DNA of 64,000 nucleotides, taken from Cordylochernes scorpioides. Lineage: Eukaryota > Arthropoda > Arachnida > Pseudoscorpiones > Chernetidae. Made by a program: the position numbers and the translations under genes. Positions 46,775 to 56,940 of this stretch are shown one piece after another; the stretch's first letter is position 1; every line of letters begins with the position of its first letter. The stretch covers positions 64,543,462-64,607,461 of the forward strand of contig CP092875.1 of the NCBI GenBank assembly GCA_030710605.1, written 5' to 3'. A model generated the notes under the pieces. That model did not search any database. It was not told the DNA's origin and saw nothing but the letters and a program-made list of their open reading frames with translations.

Positions 46775-47107
46775 TATTTATTAATGCAAATAAAAATATT
46801 ATTTTCAAGTCTGAACATATGCAACTTGTACCTTCTTTGTCACCACCTTTGTGGTTTTTACTAGAGTTTTTTATTATCCCATTTATAATTATACAAGGTC
46901 ATGGAGACTATATTAATTGATCAAATTCACAATCCTGGTAGGGTTGGAATACAGGTCCTGTCTTGAGGCTCCCATACATTCCAATAAGTGGTCTGGTGAG
47001 GCCTCTCTGGTCTTGCAAATGGTGCATTGTGGGAAGGTCTTTACATCATCCTGGAAGAGAAGTGGTCCACGTCCCTAGCACAACACAACGCATATAACTA
47101 GAGATAC

Positions 47108-47760
47108 AGTCCACTCTCGATAATTTGAAACTCGTTAATTTAAAAATCTCAATAATTTGGAATGTTTATCCAGTCCCTTGAAAAATACTGGATAAGTTGA
47201 ATAAAATCAATATTATAAAACTATTTTAGAGGCGTAATATTCTTTTTAAAATAAAACAATTTCTCCATCGCAGTAAGGACAGTAGAAATTGTTTTATTTT
47301 AAAAAGAATATTACGCCTCTAAAATAGTTTTATAATTTGATAACAGATGGCGCTCTATTACATCGTAAAATCAATATTAATTAGTCCCCTCGGTAATTTG
47401 AAGGAATAGTAAATTTCCACAAATAAATATTTGTGAGTAACTGCACTAATGTTTAAAATAATAAATCACGAATTTTGATTTCAAAATCTTGTTTGAGAAA
47501 GGGCAAGACATGAAAACTCCCAATAAATTTATAAATTTAAAACCACTTGCAATAAATCAGTTATTTAATCTTGTATCAACATACATAATATGTATATCCC
47601 GAAACTGTCAAAACTTCAAACTCTTTTTTACTCAATTTTTACCCTCTTTCCCTCTTGGCTGTTTAAACTCCTGTTATTTTGAACTCTTGATAAATTGAAA
47701 ATATTCTCTGGTCCCTCTCTCTCTCTCTCTCTTGAGTTTCATATCATCGAGAGTCGACTG
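47108..47760. mobile_element. pogo-type element with TA duplication, carrying a nested foldback
   Basis: Ends CAGTCCACTCTCGATAATTT and its inverse GATAT(C)...CGAGAGTCGACTG are flanked by TA (47106-47107, 47761-47762). AATTTGAA and CTCGATAA phrases repeat inside. No intact transposase. Related sequence lies near 62355-62530. Confidence 0.8.
47213..47336. repeat. 124-bp foldback with 52-bp perfect arms
   Basis: Arms 47213-47264 and 47285-47336 are exact reverse complements around a 20-base loop (CCATCGCAGTAAGGACAGT region). Nested in the pogo-type element. Its flank AACAGATGGCGC and interior GTAGAAATTGTTT link it to the MITE at 48260. Confidence 0.93.
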
Positions 47761-47863
47761 TATATGTATTTATATAATTTTATTAAAATTAATATTCTTA
47801 TACATATTTTCTTCGCAATTTGGATATTTCTGATTCTATGTTTAAAGGAATTTTTATGTCTAG

Positions 47864-48011
47864 GCTTGGGATGAAACTATGCCTCGAAAGAAAAATCGCA
47901 AAGGGAATGCCAAATCCTTTTTCAAAATGGCTCTTCTCTCCATTGAGAAGAATGGTCAACTAAAATATATTGGGAAAAGGGGGAATTATAAAATGTATAA
48001 ATTTCTCTCAG
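47864..48011 (+). CDS. IRF-like gene, coding exon 2 (C-terminal half of DNA-binding domain)
   Basis: Acceptor TTTTTATGTCTAG at 47851-47863, donor TCAG|GTAAGT at 48011/48012; 148 bases, entering in phase 0 and leaving one base of a split codon. It encodes AWDETMPRKKNRKG, then NAKSFFKMALLSIEKNGQLK and GKRGNYKMYKFLS. Joined to exon 1 this gives LFK-AWDE, like the LFKAWA signature of IRF4/IRF8. K-S-F-F-K-M-A-L lines up with the recognition helix (K-T-x-x-R-C-A-L), and YKMYKFL with YKVYR in the last strand. A usual Trp in the recognition helix region is absent. Confidence 0.75.
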
Positions 48012-48259
48012 GTAAGTATTTAAAATTCATTATAGACACAAATTAGCAAACGTTTTAAAATAGAAATATATTGGCATATGGCATCAAAATATTTGTATGT
48101 TTAAATATTCTCCTATGGGTGTTCTATTTATTTAAAATATCACCTAAAAACTACTCTCTAAAATCCTATATAAATTTTATACTTTCAAGAGATTTTTAAA
48201 ATTTAAAAAGAAAAATTTAATCTATATTTTATGATGCATAGCGCGCCATCTGTTATGAA

Positions 48260-48482
48260 TATTCGAAACTATTATAAACGCGTATGATAGCATCAGTATC
48301 ACTATAAAAGGAAGTTTCAAAAATGCAATATAACAGCGGTATGGTAGATTAAACTGGTAAAAGGGCTGGGAGGCTTCACCACTGATAAGCCAGGCCCTCC
48401 CTTTAATTTTTCATTGCAATAAGGGCAGTAGAAATTGTTTAATTTTGAAAAGAATCATACGCGTCTATAATAATTTCGAATA
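48260..48482. mobile_element. MITE with 28-bp inverted ends
   Basis: TATTCGAAACTATTATAAAC GCGTATGA and the inverted right end (TCATACGCGTCTATAATAAT TTCGAATA) match at 26 of 28 positions. The outer flank GCGCGCCATCTGTTATGA is shared with 34872 and, in part, 47341. Confidence 0.85.
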
Positions 48483-48533
48483 ATCTATATTTTAAGACAA
48501 TTTTGGATTTTATAGAGAAAATACTTATATATA

Positions 48534-49748
48534 AATGACCATAAAATGTTACGTTAAACATTTTTATATAGAGATTTTTTTATAATTCTATAACCTCCAC
48601 ATTTTTATGTGTGTGATTATTTCTATATATTTAAATTTTTAAATGAAAATTTCATCTCATTTTTATTGTCGAAATATAATAACTCAATTCCAGAAAGAGG
48701 TATAGTATATATGAAAAATATATGTTGATATTCATATATGTATATATAGTATTTATATAGTGTTTACTTAACTATATAATGAATCAACTATATAAATAAT
48801 TGTGCACGTGATTAAAACATTCAGAGAGTAAATTATCACCTTCTTTACATTTCGAATGATATGATGGACAATTAATTAACACACGTCTCTTTTTAATTAC
48901 AGGTCAGTTGTTATCTGGAATTGAGTTATTATATTTCGACAATAAAAATGAGATGAAATTTTCATTTAAAAATTTAAATATATAGAAATAATCACACACA
49001 TAAAAATGTGGAGGTTATAGAATTATAAAAAAAATCTCTATATAAAAATGTTTAACGTAACATTTTATGGTCATTCACATAAATGAAGAATTAGGAAAAC
49101 CAAACAAGTGACATGTTCATGAATATGGCCAACCATTTTGCCAAACAACTGACCTGTAATTAAAAAGAGACGTGTGTTAATTAATTGATCATCATATCAT
49201 TCGAAATGTAAAGAAGGTGATAATTTACTCTCTGAATGTTTTAATCACGTGCACAATTATTTACATAGTTGATTCATTATAGTTAAGTAAACACTATATA
49301 AATACTATATATACATATATGAATAACAACATATATTTTTTCATATATACTATACCTCTTTCTGGAATTGAGTTATTATATTTCGACAATAAAAATGAGA
49401 TGAAATTTTCATTTAAAAATTTAAATATATAGAAATAATCACACACATAAAAATGTGGAGGTTATAGAATTATAAAAAAAAATCTCTATATAAAAATGTT
49501 TAACGTAACATTTTATGCTCATTCACATAAACACAATTTACAAAGATAAATGAAGAATTAGGAAAACCAAACAAGTGACATGTTCATGAATATGGCCAAC
49601 CATTTTGCCAAACAACTGACCTGTAATTAAAAAGAGACGTGTGTTAATTAATTGTCCATCATATCATTCGAAATGTAAAGAAGTTGATAATTTACTCTCT
49701 GAATGTTTCAATCACGTGCACAATTATTTACATAGTTGATTCATTACT
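48534..49748. repeat. Inverted and direct copies of a ~450-bp repeat in intron 3
   Basis: One copy in minus orientation (48534-48909), then plus-orientation copies (from 48912 and from 49144; TCTGGAATTGAGTTATTATA at 48914 and about 49362). They share CTGACCTGTAATTAAAAAGA, ATTCGAAATGTAAAGAAG and GTTTAACGTAACATTTTATG. The opposite orientations would let the intron RNA form a long duplex. Confidence 0.9.
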
Positions 49749-49799
49749 TAAATAAACAATACTTTTAAATAATTTTTCTAGATTTGTTTTACATACACA

Positions 49800-50400
49800 A
49801 TTGATAAGAATAACATATAAGGAAAAAAAACACATTTCACGTCAAAAAAGACGAAATATCAGAGCTGATCTGTGAATTTTAGAAAATAAAATCGCTAAAA
49901 AAATAGATATTCTAGAATATTTTCTCTGATCATTTTCAATCCATATTAAGTAGACATCCTATACCACAAATTGTATTTTGTTAATTATACACATAATCCA
50001 TTTTCTAAGTGAAATTGTAGAAGCTGGAAATAACTATTGTAATTATTATAATCTAAATTATGGCATATATTAATACACTATATATTATATATAATATATT
50101 AACAATATATTAATTTTTCTTCATTTAAATAAAAAAAACTTAATTACTCTATGAATTGTAAATAAAAACAATAAAAATGTATTGAATAGGAGTGATAGTT
50201 AATATGTTTTAGCTTGCTATAGATTTTTGCATGGCTGTAAAAAAAATAATATAATTTACATGATTAAAAAACTAAAACGTTTCTTTTTAACCTCAACGGC
50301 ATTGAATGAATTCTGATTACTGGATCCCTGATAACACTTACAAAATAATTGTGTTTAGAAATTTTAATATAATATTTAAATTTTCCATGCTTTGTATTTA
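49800..50400. other. AT-rich intron sequence, nothing seen
   Basis: A/T runs only; no motif. Confidence 0.3.
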
Positions 50401-50843
50401 CATTTAAAAATTCAATGGCATTTCATGATGGTGTGACAGTTATTTTTGTGATTTTTCTTATTTCATTTAGCGATATTTTCCAACCAGGTTCAGGTGAACA
50501 AATTTATCAAAACATAAAGCTCGTTTATGATGCAATTTATGCCATTCGGGAAATGATTTATTTTTCTTCACCCCCTTCAGAAAACTTGTTAGGACTTTTG
50601 GGCTTTAAAACCCTTCAAACAGGAGGACAGAATAAACAAATTCTCTCCCCAATAGAAGGCGGATTATAAATATGCAATAAGAATTTTGTTTTAATTCATA
50701 ATTTCGCGAGTAATGACATTAATTCGACCAAGATAATTTTTATTTTTGATCGGGAAAGAACACTATGAACCTATTGTTTTGTTTACTTTACAAATCAGAA
50801 TGCGAAGATGAACAATTGACGAAATAAAACTCTTAGAGTAAAA

Positions 50844-50986
50844 ATAGCAAAATAAAACGGAGATTGGAGAAGAGTTTCTTGTACGAGCAATCAGTCATCG
50901 TAAAAAGCCTGTAGAAGGACGTCCGAAAGCTTGCTAATAATGTTCGCACAAGATACTTCTCTTCAATCTCCGTTTTATTTTGCTAT
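50844..50986. mobile_element. 143-bp MITE with ~39-bp inverted ends
   Basis: ATAGCAAAATAAAACGGAGA TTGGAGAAG and the inverted right end (CTTCTCTTCAATCTCC GTTTTATTTTGCTAT) enclose about 65 bases. No clear target duplication. Confidence 0.88.
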
Positions 50987-51251
50987 GATGAACAATTAAT
51001 TATTATATTTATTTCATGAGAGAGAACTTCCTAACTTATGGCCTTTCTATCAACTATATATAGAGCCTAACTCGAGCTGTCTCTATATATCAAAACATTA
51101 TATAAAATACACAATCATGATGATAACCTTTCTTTTGTACATTCTATGAATTATTTACAGATTACATCACACCAATGAAATCTTTAAAATAAGCTAAAAT
51201 GGTTGTAAATTTCTCTTGTTACAATATATTCTGAAAATGTGTATGTTGCAG

Positions 51252-51394
51252 AGGTAGAGACCCTGGGTGAGGAGATTATGAATTATCAAGAAGTTAGTTT
51301 GGATGAGCCAACGCCAAGAGTGGCTGATGGCACTATAAACGATTGTTTTTATGAAATTAATCCAAAGGATTTGAGTGAAATCGTTTGCGAATAA
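51252..51394 (+). CDS. IRF-like gene, coding exon 3 (acidic tail)
   Basis: Acceptor GTATGTTGCAG at 51241-51251; two bases complete the codon left open by exon 2 (GAG), then 46 codons to TAA at 51392-51394. The tail EVETLGEEIMNYQEVSLDEP ... EINPKDLSEIVCE has about 13 Asp/Glu against one Arg and one Lys, the opposite of the basic domain before it. No known domain. It could be an activation or interaction tail. Because the phase fits without adjustment and a polyadenylation signal follows, this is the best terminal exon, but it rests on one splice prediction. Confidence 0.62.
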
Positions 51395-51438
51395 GAAGAA
51401 AAAGGTGCGCTTGACTGCTATTTCATGGCATAGAGAAA

Positions 51439-51444
51439 ATAAAA
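51439..51444 (+). terminator. Polyadenylation signal of the IRF-like gene
   Basis: AATAAA 45 bases after the stop codon. Confidence 0.5.
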
Positions 51445-51460
51445 AAAAAGACATCCACTT

Positions 51461-51994
51461 TCTAAAAAAAAAAGGAACATTTTAAATTATAGTATATATT
51501 TTTTTATTTTTCATTCAATCAGTGATTTATATTTTAATTATATATTTTAAAATCATTATACAAAGTAAATTATGAATTTGTAATAAGTATTTTTAAAATT
51601 TTTACAGAAATAATAATATAGATATATCTGTTTAAAATATTCAGAATATTTTCATATAGTATTTTCAAAAAGGCAAAAAAAAAAAGTTGATAATTTTGAA
51701 GAAAAAGTAAAAAAAAATGTTAAAAAAATATATACTATATGAAAATATATAAAAAGTCAGATGCTATTTTAAAATAATTCAATTTTTTCAGTTTACCAAC
51801 ATTTTATATATTTAAATTATAGGGGGGGTTTACCAAAAATTATATCAATAACATTTTCTAAATTTAAAACAAAGTTCCCAAAAGTATAAATGATTTCTTT
51901 TTTTTATTTTATTTAAATTGCTGATTTATTATATATTTCAATAATTAAACATACTAACGATATTTTATATTTAAAATAATTTAAAAGTTTAAAA
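51461..51994. other. AT-rich spacer, nothing seen
   Basis: Homopolymer-rich; no gene, RNA or repeat recognised. Confidence 0.3.
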
Positions 51995-52470
51995 AAAGTA
52001 TCTTCTGATCGTGCAACAAAAAGTTGCTGATGGCTTGCACCATGCACAATCAAGAAATTGTATTTGGCCAATTCAGGAATAATTAAAAATCAACAACAAC
52101 AAAAAGCCTTTATTTAGGGTCACTGACCCTATACAGGATTCACCAGAGGTATGCATAATAACAAAGCAGTGAGACAAAGAAAACAACGATATAGACAGAA
52201 GAAAAAGAAAAAAACAAGAAAGAGAAAGAGGGAAGCAAGAAAAACAATACAAAAAGAGTAGCAGTAAGAAAGTGAGGAGTGAGTGTCACTTGGCCTTCTT
52301 CTGAGATATGGACTTGTGGAAACCATAAAACGCCGTAGCAATATACTTATTCTGGGTCATATTGCCAATTAATAATTAAAAATCAACGATAAGTAGATAT
52401 TAATTCCAACAGATGGGTTGTGCCATCAGCAACTTTTAGTTGAACGATCAAAATATGCCTTTTTCCCTTC
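51995..52470. mobile_element. Composite flanked by inverted copies of hairpin repeat H
   Basis: The left copy (GTATCTTCTGATCGTGCAAC ... GTTGCTGATGGCTTGCACCAT) and the inverted right copy (GTGCCATCAGCAACTTTTAG ... ATGCCTTTTTCCC) enclose about 370 bases with GGGTCACTGACCC and a purine-rich run. The hairpin stem persists in both (GCAAC/GTTGC and CAACT/AGTTG) despite changes elsewhere. No coding domain. Confidence 0.6.
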
Positions 52471-53752
52471 AATTATCTCTCTCTATATATATATATTTCA
52501 CTCTATATATATTTTTCTTTTAATTACAATTTCAATTATTTTATTTCCAAAGCGTTATATCCCGCAAGGGATACTTGCGCCAAACAAGGAAAACAGTTTA
52601 TTTACATAAGTTATTTACATTATTCAACGCATGAAAACATTAGAGATTCAGATTTTGTAGAAATTTTAGAATGCATTTACAAAATGAATTGAACTTTAAA
52701 TAAATAATTAAAATAATAAAAAATATATAATAAATATTATTTTTTTAGCTCAAAACTATTAGGTCCGATAGAAAATGTTTTTGTTTATTTTTCTTCAATA
52801 AATTAGTTCGATGTGTTCCTTAATTAGGTCTATTTTGAAATAGGTTAAATGTATTTTGGCGTTTGAGTATTTTTTAAAAAAGCAATTGAAGGGTAGAGCG
52901 TGCGATAACTCTGGGGATAAATATGTGGGAGATAATAACTCTGTGGATTGATATTATTGCCTTTGATGGAGTTGATCATCATTATCAGTCGAGTCGATGC
53001 AAAGAATTTATTTTTTGGAACTATCAAATCGGGTGGTTTGGTTAGGATGTTGAGGTGAGATTTTCGCGTAAGTTTTTCGACAAACGTCGAACTCAACGAG
53101 TGTGGTTCAACGGCTGCTGGATGTTGTTTGTGTAACCCTGCAATCGGATTAATAGGTCGATAATCTCCATATCCAACTCTCTGAACCTCTTTGGATCATT
53201 CTGGCAGCACAGCGACAGCGCAACAATATTATAGAAATGTCATTTTATTCAATTATATTTCGTGATGTATTCTAGGTAAATATTAATATCTTAAAAATAT
53301 AAACTGTCTATACTATATAATATTTAAAGTGCTTCTTTATATATATATATTTTTTTTGTAAAATAGAAAAATTTGTAAAAACATCACACATTTATCAAAT
53401 ATGAATTTTAATATTTCAATTAAAAATTTCGGCCTCTATTTTTGACAAAATATTTTAAATATATTGAATATTTTCATCTAGAATTATCCCATATCTTTTT
53501 CAAGTTGTTTGTAAAGCCTCTTATGAATTCGCCGAAAGAAAATTCGAGCACCGCATTATTTCTGATTGAAACAAAAACCTTCACCCAGGGTTTCCAGTTC
53601 GAATTTAGAATAAATATCAGCAATTCTAACTGGAGACCCTGAGTGGAGGATTTTGTTTCAAGCAGAAATTGTACGGTACTCGGATTAAGATGTGTGGCTC
53701 AAATTAGGTTTATAAACAACTTGAAAAAGAAAAAATCATGTCATTTTATGTA
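52471..53752. other. Spacer without supported gene
   Basis: Mostly AT-rich. 53080-53230 is GC-richer, and its minus strand shows GDYRPIN-like text reminiscent of a retroelement RT, too short and degraded to call. Short frames near 52845 and 53442 have no domain. Confidence 0.3.
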
Positions 53753-54011
53753 CACCAATACCTCGCTTTGCGTCGTTTCGTTTTGCGTTTTTTTCGAAGT
53801 TGCGTCGCTGCTTAATTTTTACTGATTTCCAATGTGCGTCGTTAGATTTTCGAAGTTGCGTTGTTTTGGATTCGAGTCTTTAATTTTTTTTCCTAAAATA
53901 TGGCAACACCTTTGTTTTTGATTGCGCCATCACATATTTTCACTTTGCGTCGTTTCAATTTGCGTCGTGTTTTTTTGGAACGTAACCCCGACGCAAAGCG
54001 AGGTATGGGTG
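53753..54011. mobile_element. pogo/Tigger-type MITE
   Basis: Inverted ends CACC(A/C)ATACCTCGCTTTGCGTCG, with TA at 53751-53752 and 54012-54013. TTGCGTCG phrases recur inside at five or more places, as in pogo-type non-autonomous elements. Confidence 0.88.
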
Positions 54012-54013
54012 TA

Positions 54014-54673
54014 TATATTTTTTTGGAGTGGGTTGCTGCCTTAGCGATTTGGTTTGCCAGGTTGTGTGGAAATGGTGCTTCTGAAGGTAGAAACACGAGA
54101 AATTTCGTGAGACAAAGGGAGAAAAAAAAGATCAAATCTGAAAAAAAGTAGAGGTACTTTGAGGAACCTCTACTTCTTACCCGATTGTTCCAAGGCATGG
54201 TCAACATTTACGAAAAGGGATTTTTTTATAAACTTGGTATAAGTAAATGAAACTTGGTCCCTTGGATAAATAAATGGGTTTGGTTATAAAATTTATAAAT
54301 TTGTGGCCCCGATAATATTTTGTAAATTTCTCTAAATTGAGGGATATTGTGATAGGCAAAAGATGTCATATCACATTAAACACAGTCCAGCCCTATCAAA
54401 GGTGGAAAATATTTCACCTAAGTATATAGCCGCGACAAGGGCAGTAAGAAAAAAAATGATATGCAGAAGAGATGAACAAGCATTCTTATTAAAGGAGGTG
54501 ACCATACTTTATCAAGACAACTTGCGATATATATCGCATATCTGATCGATAAAAATAAATTTATCGATAAATGGGCCTTATAAATAACGCATTCAAGACA
54601 TGCGTAGTAGAGACGGCCTCTTATGCTTTAAAAACAGAGGCTCGTATCATAAATTGTCTCTACACTTTAAGCT
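54014..54673. other. Spacer without supported gene
   Basis: A 60-codon frame at 54363-54545 has no recognised domain. GATATATATCGCATATC is palindrome-like near 54525. Confidence 0.3.
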
Positions 54674-55713
54674 AGTGGCAGTAATCTAGAAGATGCTCAC
54701 TGAAGCAGCAATCTAGCAGATGCTCCCTGAAGCAGCAATCTAGAAGATGCTCTCTGAGGCAGCAATCTAGCAGATGCTCCCTGAAGCAGCAATCTAGAAT
54801 ATTCTCTCTGAGGCAGCAATCTAGCAGATGCTCCCTGAAGCAGCAATCTAGAAGATGCTCTCTGAGGTAGCAATCTAGAAGATGCTCCCTGAGGCAGCAA
54901 TCTAGCATATTCTCCCTGAAGCAGCAATCTAGAAGATGCTCTCTGAAGCATCAATCTAGCAGATGCTCAATGAATCAGCAATCTAGCAGATGTTTACTGA
55001 AGCAGCAATCTAGCAGATGCTCACTGAAGCAGCAATCTAGCAGATGCTCAATGAATCAGCAATCTAGAAGATACTCCCTGAAGCAGCAATCTAGCAGATG
55101 CTCTCTGAGGCAGCAATCTAGCAGATACTCCCTGAAGCAGCAATCTAGCAGATGCTCTCTGAGGCAGCAATCTAGCAGATGCTTACTGAAGCAGCAATCT
55201 AGCTGATGCTCAATGAATCAGCAATCTAGCAGATGCTCCCTGAAGCAGCAATCTAGCTGATGCTCCCTGAAGCAGCAATCTAGCAGATGCTTCCTGAGGC
55301 AGCAATCTAGAAGATGCTCTCTGAGGCAGCAATCTAGCAGATGCTCCCTGAAGCAGCAATCTAGCTGATGCTCCCTGAAGCAGCAATCTAGAAGATGCTC
55401 TCTGAGGCAGCAATCTAGAAGATGCTCTCTGAGGCAGCAGTCTAGCAGATGCTCCCTGAAGCAGCAATCTAGCTGATGCTCAATGAATCAGCAATCTAGC
55501 AGATGCCCCCTGAAGCAGCAATCTAGCTGATGCTCCCTGAAGCAGCAATCTAGTAGATGCTCTCTGAAGCAGCAATCTAGCTGATGCTCCCTGAAGCAGC
55601 AATCTAGCAGATGCTTCCTGAGGCAGCAATCTAGCAGATGCTCCCTGAGGCAGCAATCTAGCAGATGTTCTATGGAGCAGCAACCTGGTAGATAATCTAT
55701 AAAGCAGCAACCT
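54674..55713. repeat. 27-bp minisatellite (about 38 copies)
   Basis: Unit GCAGCAATCTAGCAGATGCT CCCTGAA with subtype variation (CTAGAAGATGCTCTCTGAGG, CTAGCTGATGCTCAATGAAT). Variants alternate in short runs, suggesting unequal exchange. The period is a multiple of three, so frames stay open over long distances on both strands without implying a gene. Confidence 0.95.
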
Positions 55714-56711
55714 CTAACAAGAACACTCCAAAGTACAAACGTTGTAAAGGGCTTCCAAAATAAACATTTATACTCATCCGTGAATAACCCCAAGGCCAAT
55801 TTATATTTTTATAATTCTAACTAAAATTTATCCAGTGCCTTGATATTTAATATAGCCTTTTTGCTATGTGGAAAATAGCCGCACAGAATTTTTTGCACCA
55901 CCCCGAAAAAATTTTAAAGAAAAAACAATACCAATGGTATATATCCTTTAAATAAAGGACATTTTTTAAAATTGATCCTAACTAATTTTAATCTTCGCAT
56001 TTATCACAATTAAAATTTCGTTAAAATTTGAATAAATAGTATTATTTAATAGAACTTTTAAACATATTTATCTAAAATATATACTATTCTGTATATCAAA
56101 ATGAATTAATATTTGACTTATATTTTTTGATAACTTTTCTAATTTTGTCTGCTAATTTTGTTTAATATGACAATTCATTGAAATTTAATCGCATACATAA
56201 TTTTTAGTTCATTTTTGTAATTATTATATTATTTTTACCGTAAAATAATATGTTGAGTTTTCTTTAAAACAAAAATATATTCTGAAAATTTTACTTGCTC
56301 TTTACCGTGTGACTTGTAAAATAAATATACAATATATATTCAAAATATGCTTATAACATACATCTTGAGATTATTATTATTTTACAATTATGTTTATTTA
56401 ATTAATCATTTTTCTTTTTTTATTTCTTTTGCCCTCAATATATATAATATATATATAATAAAAAGCGAAATGTCTTAATTTGAAATATCATATTCACGTA
56501 ACATTTAAAATTTTTATATCTATTCTCTATTCTATGCTATATTTTGTAATGCTGCACTTGTATTAATAAAATTTTATTTGGGTGTTGATTGTCTATTTTA
56601 TTGCACATAAATTACATTTTTTTAATTATCAAAAACTATTTTCTTTATTGTTACAAATATCAAAATTTGACTATTTTTCTGTTTATCGATAAATTCCAAA
56701 AATACTGTGAC
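55714..56711. other. AT-rich spacer, nothing seen
   Basis: About 1 kb of A/T-rich sequence without gene, RNA or repeat. Confidence 0.4.
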
Positions 56712-56885
56712 TGTAGTATTCTGTGTTTTAAAATATATAATAGATCATCATCATAAACAATAAAATACGATGTATAATGTAAACAACGTGTTAATGTAAA
56801 AATATAAATATAAAGTGTAATAAACAATTAGTAATAATAATTTCATCTGGTGAGTAATGTTTAATTAAATAATAACTATACAACA
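56712..56885 (+). repeat. 5' LTR of C
   Basis: 174 bp, TG...CA, one mismatch to 61128-61301 (GATGTATAATG versus GATATATAATG). Confidence 0.95.
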
Positions 56886-56940
56886 TAAATTGGCGACGAG
56901 AATTTGAAAATATAACTGTAGCCCTAAAAAAAAAACAAGT

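Larger units (their letters stand above)
42228..51460 (+). other. IRF-like gene, coding part with introns (three coding exons)
   Basis: Coding exons 42230-42376, 47864-48011 and 51252-51394 join in consistent phase to a 145-codon frame ending in TAA. Residues 1-98 resemble the IRF DNA-binding domain, a nuclear winged-helix fold that binds GAAA-type sites. Residues 99-145 form an acidic tail. Vertebrate IRFs of 300-500 aa carry a C-terminal association domain; none fits here. Introns are 5487 and 3240 bp, plus 3263 bp upstream to the putative exon 1. Consensus GT/AG borders and an AATAAA 45 bases after the stop support a real, very compact mRNA of about 0.58 kb. An ETS-type winged helix is the main alternative. 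Unseen alternative exons remain possible. Confidence 0.75.

Noticed and set aside
42230-48011. ETS-type rather than IRF-type winged helix
   Set aside because: Some C-terminal similarity (G-K-R...YK-x-YKF) was noted, but LVW, KKFKI and LFKAW fit IRF better; kept as the main alternative.
50415-50669. 84-codon frame with a signal-peptide-like start in intron 3 of the IRF-like gene
   Set aside because: No recognised domain, no strong splice borders fitting the phase of the gene, AT-rich context.
53080-53230. Gypsy RT remnant (GDYRPIN-like text on the minus strand)
   Set aside because: Too short, surrounding motifs of RT are not found in order.
54697-55710. Long open frames of 76-103 codons on both strands of the 27-bp array
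   Set aside because: They exist only because the period is a multiple of three; several frames and both strands are open, no start context or domain.
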